Of a stretch of 64,000 nt of DNA, positions 37,603 through 46,840 are shown piece by piece. The stretch is from Bacillus amyloliquefaciens DSM 7 = ATCC 23350 (lineage in GTDB: Bacteria; Bacillota; Bacilli; Bacillales; Bacillaceae). The translations under genes were made by a program, and so were the position numbers. The DNA is taken from assembly GCF_000196735.1 (NCBI RefSeq), contig NC_014551.1, positions 810,501-874,500 of the forward strand. The letters are read 5' to 3'. Every line of letters begins with the position of its first letter. The stretch's first letter is position 1. The notes beneath the pieces were generated by a model that saw only the letters and a program-made list of their open reading frames with translations, did not search any database and was not told where the DNA came from.

Positions 37603-38205
37603 ATGAAGACGGTGATTGTGTATGCAAATCCGGATGAGAACAGTTTCAATGCGGCGATCGTCAAATACGTCGCCATGGCTTTAAAGGACAGCGGACGAAG
37701 CTATACCGTCATTGACTTATACGCCGATCAATTTGATCCCGTGCTGAAGGTCGGAGATGAAAAAAAGCGGAGGGATATGAACCGGGACGCTGAAACAAAG
37801 AAATACCGGAAACTGATGAAAGAAGCGGATCATCTCATTTTCATTTACCCGCTGTGGTGGGGAGGCGTTCCGGCGATTCTGAAAGGCTTTTTTGACAAAG
37901 TGTTTGTCGCCGGAGAAGCCTACACATTTGAAAACGGCCGTGTAAAAGGACTGCTCCGGGCAGAGACGGCACAGGTGTTTTATACGGCGGACTCCCCGAA
38001 CCGGCACTTAAAGTGGTTCCGGAAAAACGCGGACTGGATTACGCTGAAAAAAGGCATTCTGCAATTTTGCGGCATTCAAAAAGCCGAACGGAACTTTATG
38101 TCCGCCGTCAAAACGAGCACACCCGAGCTGCGGGAAAAGCGGCTGCGCCAGGCGTACGCCAAAGTCCGCCGTGCTTGTGAAAAAGGAGCGGCCGCATGCA
38201 GATAA
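37603..38205 (+). CDS. Flavodoxin-like NAD(P)H dehydrogenase (quinone)
   Basis: 200 aa of the NAD(P)H:quinone oxidoreductase/modulator of drug activity family. It starts with the flavin-binding strand VIVYANPDENSFNAAIV, has the YPLWWGGVPAILKGFFDKVF segment that is diagnostic of the family, and lacks other domains. It reduces quinones by two electrons with FMN or FAD. GGGAGG precedes the ATG. It overlaps yfiQ by 10 bp. Confidence 0.85.
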   Translation: MKTVIVYANPDENSFNAAIVKYVAMALKDSGRSYTVIDLYADQFDPVLKVGDEKKRRDMNRDAETKKYRKLMKEADHLIFIYPLWWGGVPAILKGFFDKVFVAGEAYTFENGRVKGLLRAETAQVFYTADSPNRHLKWFRKNADWITLKKGILQFCGIQKAERNFMSAVKTSTPELREKRLRQAYAKVRRACEKGAAACR

Positions 38206-39284
38206 AAGAAATTTTCGTGATCCGCTGCCTGTCCTGCTTAAGTGTCGTTCTGCTGCACGTGATGTCAATGGTGCTGATGATTCAGGAAGAGTCCTTAGCA
38301 AGCGCCGCCCATACGGTTGATGCGTTCCGGACCTTGCTGATGTTCAGCACGCCGGCGTTTATCTTTATCTCGGAATTTCTGCTTGCCAGGTCCTATCCGG
38401 AAGGCGTGCCCGCGGGTTTCTTAAAGAAAAGGGGGAAAGTCATTTTCGTGCCGTTTCTGTTTATTGCCGCGGTGGATGCCATTTTAATGAAAAGCGTGGC
38501 AGAAGAAGGCGCCGGTTTCGTTTCAGTGATGGGTAAATTTTTAGAAAATGTCTTTTTGGGAAACTTTATCGGCTACTTCATTCTTGTGATCTTTCAATTT
38601 TACATTCTCCATATGCTGCTGCACCGCTGGCTGAACAAAACATCTCCCGCATGGGTGCTGTCTGTTTCTTTTATCATCAATGCCGTCTATCTCGGCTATT
38701 TTTCAATTCTTCATCCGCCGGCGTCATCGGGGCTTGATTCTATTTTTCCGTTCTTTTGGGTTCCGTTTCCGGGCTGGCTGTTTTATTTCTGTCTGGCATT
38801 TTATTGCGGAAAGGAATACCGGCGTTTTTTAGCGCTCATCAATCAGTACCGCTATGCGGTTTACTTCAGTGCGGCCGTATCGGCGATATTGATTGTGGCC
38901 GTTTCATATGTCAGCGGCGGCTCCATTTCTTCTAAGCGTCCGGATATTATGATTTATGCGGTCAGTATTATTTTTCTGTGCTTTCATCTGTTTTCAAAGC
39001 TCAATAAAGTGCCCGCGATGGTGATGATGATCAGCAACTATTCGTTTTCAATCTATCTGCTCCACTCCTACTTTTTAATCAGCGGGTACCTCCTGGAAAG
39101 CTATCTGCGGTCAATGCCCTTGCCGGCTGCCATCCTGCTGTTATTTTTGATCTGCACGCTCGGTCCCATTTTCGTATCGTGGGGATGCAACCATTTCAGG
39201 TACGGATACCTGTTTGTCGGAAAAGTGTATCAGCCGAAGCACAGCAAAAGAAGCACGGCGGCGTCCCCGGGCCGCACAGTCTGA
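38196..39284 (+). CDS. yfiQ: Membrane acyltransferase YfiQ
   Basis: A 362-aa polytopic protein of the acyltransferase-3 family with about ten membrane helices. The N-terminal family signature is present: IRCLSCLSVVLLHV with the conserved Arg and His. Members acylate exported polysaccharides or cell-wall polymers; the substrate of YfiQ is unknown. Its start inside the previous gene with GGAG suggests an operon. Confidence 0.85.
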   Translation: MQIKEIFVIRCLSCLSVVLLHVMSMVLMIQEESLASAAHTVDAFRTLLMFSTPAFIFISEFLLARSYPEGVPAGFLKKRGKVIFVPFLFIAAVDAILMKSVAEEGAGFVSVMGKFLENVFLGNFIGYFILVIFQFYILHMLLHRWLNKTSPAWVLSVSFIINAVYLGYFSILHPPASSGLDSIFPFFWVPFPGWLFYFCLAFYCGKEYRRFLALINQYRYAVYFSAAVSAILIVAVSYVSGGSISSKRPDIMIYAVSIIFLCFHLFSKLNKVPAMVMMISNYSFSIYLLHSYFLISGYLLESYLRSMPLPAAILLLFLICTLGPIFVSWGCNHFRYGYLFVGKVYQPKHSKRSTAASPGRTV

Positions 39285-39287
39285 AAA

Positions 39288-39309
39288 AAGGCGGCGTTTC
39301 GGCCGCCTT
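39288..39309 (+). terminator. Terminator of yfiQ
   Basis: AAGGCGGC, GTTTCG loop, GCCGCCTT, then CTTTAT. Confidence 0.75.
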
Positions 39310-39477
39310 CTTTATATGGATCAGCTCTGTTAAAAAAGCAGCGCAGCCGGGCAAATCCAATCTGCAGCCGTCCGAGACAGGAGGACATCGTCCAGCTGAA
39401 ACCGGGGCAGAATCCGGCCATTTCTGAAGAGAAAAATGGTAAACTGATAGAATAAAATCATAAGAAAGGAGCCGCAC

Positions 39478-39750
39478 ATGAAAAAAGCAGTCATTAACGG
39501 GGAACAAATCAGAAGTATCAGCGACCTCCACCAGACATTGAAAAAGGAGCTTGCCCTTCCGGAATACTACGGTGAAAACCTGGACGCTTTATGGGATTGT
39601 CTGACCGGATGGGTGGAGTACCCGCTCGTTTTGGAATGGAGGCAGTTTGAACAAAGCAAGCAGCTGACTGAAAATGGCGCCGAGAGTGTGCTTCAGGTTT
39701 TCCGTGAAGCGAAAGCGGAAGGCTGCGACATCACCATCATACTTTCTTAA
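39478..39750 (+). CDS. Barstar, barnase inhibitor
   Basis: A 90-aa cytoplasmic inhibitor that blocks the active site of the secreted ribonuclease barnase. The sequence agrees, as far as I recall it, with the classical B. amyloliquefaciens protein: the barnase-binding helix [18 protein letters not shown] with the key Asp35 and Asp39, and both cysteines (40 and 82). GAAAGGAG precedes the ATG. The barnase gene is not in this window. This gene is a strong marker for the B. amyloliquefaciens group. Confidence 0.97.
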   Translation: MKKAVINGEQIRSISDLHQTLKKELALPEYYGENLDALWDCLTGWVEYPLVLEWRQFEQSKQLTENGAESVLQVFREAKAEGCDITIILS

Positions 39751-39774
39751 TACGATCAATGGGAGATGAACAAT

Positions 39775-40317
39775 ATGGAAACACAAACCCTCAGCTATCC
39801 GATTGGAGAATATCAGCCGCCTGAATCGATTTCAGCCGGACAGAAACAAGAATGGATCAATACGCTGGAACACGCTCCGGCCAAACTGAAACAAGCTGTC
39901 AGAGAGATGTCGGACAGTCAGCTCGATACGCCGTACCGCGAAGGGGGATGGACTGTGCGCCAAGTGGTTCACCATCTGGCGGACAGCCACATGAACAGCT
40001 ATATCCGGTTTAAATTGAGCTTAACGGAGGATGAACCGGAAATCCGTCCTTATGATGAAAAAGGCTGGGCCGATCTCCATGATTCCAAAACCGCCGCTTG
40101 CGGGGATACGCTTGAGCTGTTAACGATCCTGCACAGAAGGTGGGCCGCTCTTTTGCGCTCCATGACGGAAGCTCAATTCAAACGGACATTTTTCCATCCT
40201 GTATCTAAGGAGACGGTTACGCTGGAACAGGCGCTCGGATTATATGTCTGGCACTCTGAACATCACATCGCCCATATTACTGAGCTTTCCCGGCGGATGG
40301 ACTGGCATTTTTCTTAG
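39775..40317 (+). CDS. yfiT: DinB/YfiT-family metal-dependent hydrolase-like protein
   Basis: A 180-aa four-helix-bundle protein of the DinB/BstA fold. Metal-ligand histidines are seen in VHHLADSHMNS and WHSEHHIAHI. The function is unknown; members include thiol transferases and hydrolases. The GGGAGATG ribosome site favours the ATG at 39775; that at 39766 overlaps the site. Its 3' end overlaps the convergent yfiU by 41 bp. Confidence 0.9.
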   Translation: METQTLSYPIGEYQPPESISAGQKQEWINTLEHAPAKLKQAVREMSDSQLDTPYREGGWTVRQVVHHLADSHMNSYIRFKLSLTEDEPEIRPYDEKGWADLHDSKTAACGDTLELLTILHRRWAALLRSMTEAQFKRTFFHPVSKETVTLEQALGLYVWHSEHHIAHITELSRRMDWHFS

Positions 40318-41869
40318 AGGATGCCGGCTTCCGGAAATACGCCAAAACAGCCGCAGACACAATCGTGCATAACGAAATGACGGCGGCTGCCGTATAAAGA
40401 TGGTGGTAGCCGCTGGCAACGCCCGCTTCAATCGCATCAGAAACCGCTTTTTTGACGGCGGGGACGGGGATTCGGCTTACCTGTTCCTGCAACGAAGAAA
40501 GTCCGCCGCCGATATCGGGCATTTGCGCCTGATCAGCGGGAATGCCGCTTTTCGCTAAACGGTTTTTGATGTCATCTCCGATCCGGTCAAAGCCGCCTGT
40601 AATGAAGCCGGCATATAAGGCCGGAGCGAGCGTCAGCCCGACCTGCCTCACGAGTGACAGCGTGCCGAGCGCTGTCCCTTTGTTTTGACCCGCCGTTTCT
40701 GATACAAGCACATTCAGCGGAGCTCCGAGCAGAAATCCGAAACCGATCCCCGCAATCACACTCGCCGTGACAAATTCCCATTTATCCGTCACCCATAACG
40801 GAAACAGGCTGAATCCGGTAAAGGCAATGACGCCTGATACAACCGCAGAGAAGACCGGCCCTTTTTTATCCGTGACCGCCCCGCCGAGCCATGCCCCGAT
40901 GCCTGACGCCAAAGCGAGCGGCGTCATCCAATAACCTGCTTTTTCCGCCGATACATGCAAATACTGCTCCGCGTAAGAAGGAATAAAAATCACCGCAGCG
41001 AGCAGCCCGCCTGATAAAAATCCGATGACGAGCGTCCATTGAAACACTTTATTCTGCAGGAGCGAGCAGGCGAGAATCGGATCGCCCCCGCGGTTTTCAA
41101 CCCGTTTTTCGACTTTAAGCAGCGCCGCAAAGAGAAGTCCCGCCCCCAACAGATACCCGTACACCTTTACGTCCATTATGCTTTCTGACAGCTTCGCCCC
41201 ATCGAGATTCGTAATACCGATCATGCAGGATAAGATCGCAAGAGACAGCATCATCGTGCCGGCGAGATCAAGCTTTTTCACCTCAGGCTCTTTCGTTTCA
41301 GCGATAAACAAACCGCCGCACACAACCAAAGCGGCGGCAATCGGCAGATTAATCAAAAACAGCCAATGCCACGACCCGGTTACATCAAGCAAAAAGCTTC
41401 CGATATTCGGTCCGAGGACGGCCGCCATACCGTTCATCGCTCCTAAAAGCCCGAGAGCTTTTCCCTGTTTCTCCTTCGGAAGCACAGCCAAGACATGCGA
41501 ACTGCCGATAATAAAAATCCCTCCGCCGCCAAGCGCCTGAATGAGCCGCGCTGCCAAAAACATCGGGAAGCTTTGACTGAGTGCGACAAGCAAAGAGCCG
41601 AGACCGAACACCCCGACTTCAATCATAAACAGCTTTTTCCGCCCGTAACGGTCAGACAGCTTGCCGACAATCGGCACACTGACACTGAGTCCCAAGGTGT
41701 AAAGGGTTACTCCCCACGAGCCCCATGAAGGGGAAACACCAAAAGAGCTGTTAATCGTCGTCAGAGCAGCGGAAATAATTCCGTTGTCCAGCGCCGCCAT
41801 GAACACACCGATCGTAAAGAGAGTGATCGCCCAGCTCTGGTTTTTTTCTGTTTGCAATGGTTCCGGCAT
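40277..41869 (-). CDS. yfiU: MFS drug transporter YfiU (DHA2 family, 14 TM)
   Basis: A 530-aa proton-driven efflux pump. Fourteen hydrophobic segments, the loop 2-3 motif GKLSDRYGRKK, and motif C-like GPNIGSFLLD are present. The N-terminal LDNGIISAALTTI segment is typical of drug:H+ antiporter family 2. The ATG at 41869 lies 10 bp from AGGAGG; a TTG at 41878 is too close to it. It is expressed toward yfiT and next to the MarR gene yfiV, its likely repressor. Confidence 0.92.
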   Translation of the reverse strand: MPEPLQTEKNQSWAITLFTIGVFMAALDNGIISAALTTINSSFGVSPSWGSWGVTLYTLGLSVSVPIVGKLSDRYGRKKLFMIEVGVFGLGSLLVALSQSFPMFLAARLIQALGGGGIFIIGSSHVLAVLPKEKQGKALGLLGAMNGMAAVLGPNIGSFLLDVTGSWHWLFLINLPIAAALVVCGGLFIAETKEPEVKKLDLAGTMMLSLAILSCMIGITNLDGAKLSESIMDVKVYGYLLGAGLLFAALLKVEKRVENRGGDPILACSLLQNKVFQWTLVIGFLSGGLLAAVIFIPSYAEQYLHVSAEKAGYWMTPLALASGIGAWLGGAVTDKKGPVFSAVVSGVIAFTGFSLFPLWVTDKWEFVTASVIAGIGFGFLLGAPLNVLVSETAGQNKGTALGTLSLVRQVGLTLAPALYAGFITGGFDRIGDDIKNRLAKSGIPADQAQMPDIGGGLSSLQEQVSRIPVPAVKKAVSDAIEAGVASGYHHLYTAAAVISLCTIVSAAVLAYFRKPASSKKNASPSAGKAQ

Positions 41870-41892
41870 ATTGATCAATCCTCCTATTTTTA

Positions 41893-41937
41893 ATTCACTT
41901 TGAATATATTATTCATTTTGAATGAATTAAATGTCAA
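41893..41937 (-). promoter_or_regulatory. yfiU promoter with twin MarR-type operators
   Basis: On the minus strand TTGACA (41937-41932), 18 bp, AATAAT (41913-41908). Two identical-pattern palindromes ATTCA-N3-TGAAT lie at 41893-41905 and 41911-41923, with centres 18 bp apart and covering the -10 and part of the spacer. They are good candidate sites for YfiV. Confidence 0.65.
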
Positions 41938-41943
41938 ACAAAA

Positions 41944-41970
41944 AAAGGCCGCCGATCCCGGCAGGCCTTT
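41944..41970 (-). terminator. Terminator of yfiV
   Basis: AAAGGCC/GGCCTTT arms with a GC-rich inner stem; T-runs on both strands. Confidence 0.7.
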
Positions 41971-41977
41971 TTCATCT

Positions 41978-42460
41978 CTATGCCTGATTGGAAGATTCAA
42001 GCGCTCTTGCCAAAATGGCGAGCCCTTGATTGACCGTTTGTTTTTCTTCGACGGTCAGCGTTTCCAATGAACGCTTCAATTTTACATGTCCTTTTTGATA
42101 AAGGCTGCGGAAAATATCTTTTGCATTTTCCGTTAATTGAACGACGACTGAACGGCGGTCTTCTTCTGACGGAGCGCGTGTAATGAAACTTGATTTTTCC
42201 AAACGGTCAAGCAGCCCCGTCGTATTTGAAAGAGAAGCGCCCATTTTTTCCGCGATTTCACTCACCTTCAGTGTCCCGTGGTTGTTCAGAAGCATCAGCA
42301 CTTTCATTTGCGGCATGCTCATATCAAGCTTCATCCACTCCGACACATCGCCGAGTCCCGCCGATGTCATCACTTTCATATACAAAACCCAAATATCCCG
42401 TTCCTCAGGAGAAAAAATATCGCCGCCTAATACCGTTGTATCATGCAGATTATAATCCAT
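41978..42460 (-). CDS. yfiV: MarR-family regulator YfiV
   Basis: 160 aa with the MarR winged helix: LKVSEIAEKMGASLSNTTGL recognition part and the wing RAPSEEDRRSVVVQLT (residues about 65-125). It lies upstream of yfiU on the same strand, separated by a terminator, and probably represses the efflux pump at the twin operators. GAGGAAGTGA precedes the ATG. Confidence 0.88.
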   Translation of the reverse strand: MDYNLHDTTVLGGDIFSPEERDIWVLYMKVMTSAGLGDVSEWMKLDMSMPQMKVLMLLNNHGTLKVSEIAEKMGASLSNTTGLLDRLEKSSFITRAPSEEDRRSVVVQLTENAKDIFRSLYQKGHVKLKRSLETLTVEEKQTVNQGLAILARALESSNQA

Positions 42461-42536
42461 CGTCTCACTTCCTCGTTAATACTCCTGCATACCATATTAC
42501 TGATTTTAATCTGAGAAAGAAAGTTGCAGACGAGTT

Positions 42537-42566
42537 TTGTTTGAATATGAGGTGGTAGTGTATAAT
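42537..42566 (+). promoter_or_regulatory. Putative mprF promoter
   Basis: TTGTTT (42537-42542), 18 bp, perfect TATAAT (42561-42566), 63 bp before the mprF start. Confidence 0.5.
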
Positions 42567-42628
42567 ATGTTGGAGATTATTGGGGGAATTATAATAAATA
42601 AGCTATTTTATGATGATTGGAGAGAACA

Positions 42629-45226
42629 TTGCTGACTAAAAAGAATGCCTTATCGATATTAAAAGTATTATTTCCTATTGCAGTTTTGCTTTTAGTCATT
42701 TATCAGTCCAAAAAGGAATTGACAGATCTTTCTTTTAAACGCACGCTGTACATTATTAATGGGATTGAGCGTTACGATTTATTTATTCTCGTTCTGCTCG
42801 GCCTCCTTGCCGTCAGTGCGATGTCCTTTTATGATTTTGTGCTGAAACGGACGCTGCGTCTCAACATTCCGAATTGGAAAGTGTTCAGGGTTTCCTTTAT
42901 CGCCAATTCCTTTAACAATGTCCTTGGATTCGGCGGTCTGGCGGGTGTCGGACTGCGGACGATGCTTTACAAAGAGCACACGAATGACGTAAAACGTCTT
43001 GTCGCAGGAATCGCTTGGCTTACTTCTTCAGCTCTGCTCGGGCTGTCGGTCTTCAGTATTCTGACCGTCGCCCGGGTGCTCCCGGTGGGTGAAATCACAA
43101 GCGAGAAGCCGTGGCTGTGGGCTGTCATCGCCGGTGTGGCGCTGATTGTGCCGGCAGCTTTAATCGCCGCCCGGATCAACAATAAAAAAGCTGACACAGA
43201 AGATGGTGAAGCCAAGCCGAGGCATCCGGTTTTTTCATACATCGGAGCATCGTTTGCCGAATGGTTTGCGGCAGCCGTCGTCATGTATTATTCACTGTAT
43301 GTCATGGGCATTCAAGCAGATGTCCGCCATGTATTCGGTGTATTTGCCATTGCCGCTATCGGGGGAATCATCAGCCTTGTGCCGGGAGGATTCGGCTCGT
43401 TTGACCTTCTGTTTCTGCTCGGCATGCAGAATATGGGCTTTCCGCAGGAGGCGGTTGTGACATCCATCGTCATCTACCGGATTGTGTATTCATTTATTCC
43501 GTTTGTGTTCGGGCTGTTCTTTGCGGCCGGCGACTTAACGGAAAATACGCTTAAACGGCTGGAATCAAATCCGAAGATGGCTCCTGCCGTGGAAACGACG
43601 AACGTGCTTCTCGTATTGCAGCGCGCCATCTTAATCAGAATGCTTTACGGTTCGCTGGCGCTTTTGGTTTTCGTGTCGGGAGTCGTCGTGCTTGCGTCTG
43701 TCGCCTTGCCGATCGACAGGGAGACGGTCATTCCGCATATTCCGCATCCGGCGCTTCTTGCGTTTAACGCGTTATCGTTAAGCGCGGCTTTGATTCTTTT
43801 AATTTTGCCGATTGAACTATACAAACGGACGAAACGCTCTTATTCAATGGCGGTCGCCGCGCTTGTCGGCGGTTTTGTGTTCAGTTTCTTAAAAGGGTTG
43901 AACATCAGCGCGATCTTTATTCTGCCTGTCGTTATCGTATTGCTTGTGCTGTTAAAGAGGCAGTTTATCAGAGAACAGGCATCGTATACGCTCGGCCAGA
44001 TGATTTTTGCGGCCGCTCTGTTTATTATCGCCTTGTTCAACTACAATCTCATTGCCGGCTTTATCTGGGATAAAATGAATCGGCTGCTGCGCCACGATTA
44101 TTTCGTCCATAACAATTCGCACATTACATACGCCACGATGACGGCCATTATTGTTGTGCCTTTGTTTTTCCTTGTGTTTACGGCAATTTATCATAAAAGA
44201 TCGAAGCCGATCGGGGAAGAGGCCGATCCTGAGCGGCTGAAGTCCTTTTTGGCGGAAGAAGGCGGAAACGCGCTCAGCCACCTCGGCTTTCTCGGGGATA
44301 AGCGGTTTTATTTCTCAAGCGACGGCAAAGCACTTTTATTGTTCGGCCAGATTTCCAGAAGGCTTGTCGTGCTCGGTGATCCGTCAGGCCAGAAAGACTC
44401 TTTTCCGCTTGTAATTGAGGAATTTCTGAATGAGGCGCATAAGCAGGGCCTGAGTGTCATGTTCTATCAGATTGAACGTGAAGACATGGCGCTGTATCAT
44501 GACTTCGGCTATAACTTCTTCAAGCTTGGAGAAGAGGCGCTCGTGGATATGGAGGCATTTACGCTGTCAGGAAAGAAAAAAGCGGGTCTGCGGGCGATTA
44601 ACAACAAATTTGACCGCGAAGGCTACACGTTTCATGTCGGGGAACCGCCGTTTTCCTCAGAGTTTATCGCCAAACTGAAAGATATTTCGGACGAATGGCT
44701 CGGACCGAAAAAAGAGAAAGGCTTTTCTCTCGGTTTCTTCGACCGGGATTATTTGGAACAGGCCCCGATTGCTTACGTGAAAGACACAGAAGGGGAGATC
44801 ATCGCTTTTGCCAACCTTATGCCGATGTATCAGGAAGGCGAGATATCAGTCGACTTAATGCGTTATCGGAAAAACGCGCCGAACGGTATCATGGACGCGC
44901 TTTTCATCCGTCTGTTTCTCTGGGCGCAGGAACAAGGGTACACCACCTTTAATATGGGCATGGCGCCTTTGTCAAACGTAGGAACGGCCTTTTCATCCTT
45001 CTGGTCGGAAAGAATCGCGGCCGTCATCTTTAACAACGTCCGGTATATGTACAGCTTCAGCGGTCTGCGGGCCTTTAAAGAAAAATACAAACCGGAGTGG
45101 CGCGGGAAATACTTGGCGTACCGCAAAAACAGATCGCTGTCCGTCACGATGATTCTCGTCACCCGCCTGATCGGAAAAACCAAAAAAGACGCCGTTAAAA
45201 AGGCGTCTTTTTTTCTGGGTAATTAA
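42629..45226 (+). CDS. mprF: Lysyl-phosphatidylglycerol synthase/flippase MprF (YfiX)
   Basis: An 865-aa membrane enzyme. The N-terminal ~510 residues have about 14 membrane helices including the flippase domain; the C-terminal ~330 residues are the cytosolic transferase (GNALSHLGFLGDKRF; GFSLGFFDRDYL; GIMDALFIRLFLWA) that moves lysine from Lys-tRNA to phosphatidylglycerol. It gives resistance to cationic peptides. The TTG at 42629 has GGAGAG; a TTG at 42617 does not. By recall the B. subtilis protein ends near KKDSV, while this one continues through the terminator hairpin with VKKASFFLGN. Confidence 0.93.
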   Translation: MLTKKNALSILKVLFPIAVLLLVIYQSKKELTDLSFKRTLYIINGIERYDLFILVLLGLLAVSAMSFYDFVLKRTLRLNIPNWKVFRVSFIANSFNNVLGFGGLAGVGLRTMLYKEHTNDVKRLVAGIAWLTSSALLGLSVFSILTVARVLPVGEITSEKPWLWAVIAGVALIVPAALIAARINNKKADTEDGEAKPRHPVFSYIGASFAEWFAAAVVMYYSLYVMGIQADVRHVFGVFAIAAIGGIISLVPGGFGSFDLLFLLGMQNMGFPQEAVVTSIVIYRIVYSFIPFVFGLFFAAGDLTENTLKRLESNPKMAPAVETTNVLLVLQRAILIRMLYGSLALLVFVSGVVVLASVALPIDRETVIPHIPHPALLAFNALSLSAALILLILPIELYKRTKRSYSMAVAALVGGFVFSFLKGLNISAIFILPVVIVLLVLLKRQFIREQASYTLGQMIFAAALFIIALFNYNLIAGFIWDKMNRLLRHDYFVHNNSHITYATMTAIIVVPLFFLVFTAIYHKRSKPIGEEADPERLKSFLAEEGGNALSHLGFLGDKRFYFSSDGKALLLFGQISRRLVVLGDPSGQKDSFPLVIEEFLNEAHKQGLSVMFYQIEREDMALYHDFGYNFFKLGEEALVDMEAFTLSGKKKAGLRAINNKFDREGYTFHVGEPPFSSEFIAKLKDISDEWLGPKKEKGFSLGFFDRDYLEQAPIAYVKDTEGEIIAFANLMPMYQEGEISVDLMRYRKNAPNGIMDALFIRLFLWAQEQGYTTFNMGMAPLSNVGTAFSSFWSERIAAVIFNNVRYMYSFSGLRAFKEKYKPEWRGKYLAYRKNRSLSVTMILVTRLIGKTKKDAVKKASFFLGN
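45183..45212 (+). terminator. Terminator located inside the 3' end of mprF
   Basis: AAAAAGACGCC, 8-base loop, GGCGTCTTTTT, further T residues. The mprF stop codon comes only at 45224-45226, so the hairpin and T-run are coding. Confidence 0.8.
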
Positions 45227-45292
45227 CCGAAAATTCCCGCTTCTTTTGTTATACTGAATAACATGATCATAAGGCGAAAGGAAGATTGATGA

Positions 45293-46177
45293 ATGAAACA
45301 GGCGGACGTATTGAAATACGAAGCGTTTACCGATGTTCCTGATTTGGGAAATCCCGCGGGAATCGTTCTTAACGGAGATGATTATTCAGATGAAGAAATG
45401 CAGATGATCGCCGAAATGGCAGGATACAATGAAACATCATTTCTCTGCAAAAGCGGAGAAGCCGATTTGAAAATCCGCTATTTTACACCCGGCCATGAAA
45501 TGAATTTATGCGGACATGCTACCGTTGCCTCTCTGTATGCATTAATTGAAAAGGGAAAGCTTCAGGCTGATCAGACGTATCAAATTGAAACGAAAGCCGG
45601 CATTCTTCCTGTAAAAGCCGCTGAACGAAAAGGGCGGGTGTACATCACGCTCAAACAGGCTTCCCCGCAATTTCTGCCGTTTACGGGAGACAAAGAAAAG
45701 CTTGCGGCCTCTCTCGGCATTACGGCGGAGGATTTTCACGATGAGCTTCCGATTGTTTACGGATCAACGGGAATTTGGACACTGATTGTTCCGCTGAGAT
45801 CACTGGAAGCATCACGAAATATGGTGCCGGACAACACACAATTTCCCGCCATTTTGCACGATCTCCCGAAAGCGAGCGTTCATCCTTTTTCTCTGGAAAC
45901 CGTGCATTCTGAAAGCGATCTGCACGGACGCCATTTTTCTTCCCCCTTTTCCGGAACGACCGAAGATCCCGTCACGGGAACCGCTTCAGGCGTCATGGCA
46001 GCCTATATGCGGCAATACGGAGGCTCCGGTGCCGAATGGCTGACGATTGAACAAGGTCAGGAAATAGGGAAAGACGGAAAAGTGGAAATCAGGATCACGG
46101 AGGAAGACGGAGAGATGAATATCCAGATGACGGGAACGGCTGTGTATGCCGAATCAATCAATCTTCAGCTTCCGTAA
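45293..46177 (+). CDS. yfhB: PhzF-family isomerase YfhB
   Basis: A 294-aa protein of the PhzF/diaminopimelate-epimerase fold. The first half has GNPAGIV near 20 and YNETSFL with the catalytic Glu; RYFTPGHEMNLCGHATVAS near 62-80 is the family signature, and DPVTGTASG near 227 is the matching loop in the second half. Substrate unknown. A weak GGAAG ribosome site precedes the ATG. Confidence 0.88.
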   Translation: MKQADVLKYEAFTDVPDLGNPAGIVLNGDDYSDEEMQMIAEMAGYNETSFLCKSGEADLKIRYFTPGHEMNLCGHATVASLYALIEKGKLQADQTYQIETKAGILPVKAAERKGRVYITLKQASPQFLPFTGDKEKLAASLGITAEDFHDELPIVYGSTGIWTLIVPLRSLEASRNMVPDNTQFPAILHDLPKASVHPFSLETVHSESDLHGRHFSSPFSGTTEDPVTGTASGVMAAYMRQYGGSGAEWLTIEQGQEIGKDGKVEIRITEEDGEMNIQMTGTAVYAESINLQLP

Positions 46178-46180
46178 CGG

Positions 46181-46230
46181 TTTACAAAAGACGGTTCTAT
46201 CCGTTATATTATAAATGATAATCATTTTCA
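46181..46230 (+). promoter_or_regulatory. yfhC promoter with Fur box
   Basis: TTTACA (46181-46186), 18 bp, TATATT (46205-46210). TGATAATCATTTTCA at 46216-46230 differs at one position from the Fur 7-1-7 consensus and lies just after the -10. Iron-bound Fur would repress. yfhC belongs to the Fur regulon in B. subtilis. Confidence 0.82.
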
Positions 46231-46253
46231 ATTGAATAGGAAGGTGAATCGGC

Positions 46254-46838
46254 ATGCCGAAAACCGAACAATCACAGCAAAACGAGAGACTTAAACATAC
46301 GATCAGAAACAGAAGATCCATCCGGTCGTTTAAACCGGAAACCGTACCTTCTGAAGTCATATTAGATATGCTTGAAACGGCCGTTTACGCACCGAACCAC
46401 AGGCTGACGGAGCCGTGGCGTTTTATTTACGCGGCAAGCGAAGCGGGAAAAGCAAAGCTTGCGGACAGCTACGTCTCATTTTTCAAGAAGATAAAAGATG
46501 ATTTCAACGAGGAAAAAGAGCAGAACATGAGAAAAAACCTCAGCGCCGTTCCGGGATTTTTATTGGTCGTCTTAAAAGAAGATGAAAATGAATTTACGAG
46601 AAACGATGATTTCGCTGCGCTGAGCGGCATGATTCAAAACCTTCAGCTTCTCGCACATGAAAACGGCATCGGCATGGTTTGGAAAAGCGGCCGTATCATG
46701 TATGACAAACAGATGCATCAAGACTTCGGCCTTGCAGACAATGAGCGCTTTGCGGCGATCATTCAAACGGGCTATCCGGATGAACAGCCTAAGGCGAAAG
46801 AACGGACGCCGGCAAAAAGCCTGTTTACCGAACTGTAA
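46254..46838 (+). CDS. yfhC: NAD(P)H nitroreductase family protein YfhC
   Basis: A 194-aa FMN-dependent oxidoreductase. It begins with the nitroreductase signature RNRRSIRSFKPETVP, has PNHRLTEPWRF in the first half, and the flavin-contact GIGMVWKSG near 142. Regulation by iron is indicated by the Fur box upstream. AGGAAGGTGA precedes the ATG. Confidence 0.9.
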   Translation: MPKTEQSQQNERLKHTIRNRRSIRSFKPETVPSEVILDMLETAVYAPNHRLTEPWRFIYAASEAGKAKLADSYVSFFKKIKDDFNEEKEQNMRKNLSAVPGFLLVVLKEDENEFTRNDDFAALSGMIQNLQLLAHENGIGMVWKSGRIMYDKQMHQDFGLADNERFAAIIQTGYPDEQPKAKERTPAKSLFTEL

Positions 46839-46840
46839 AA

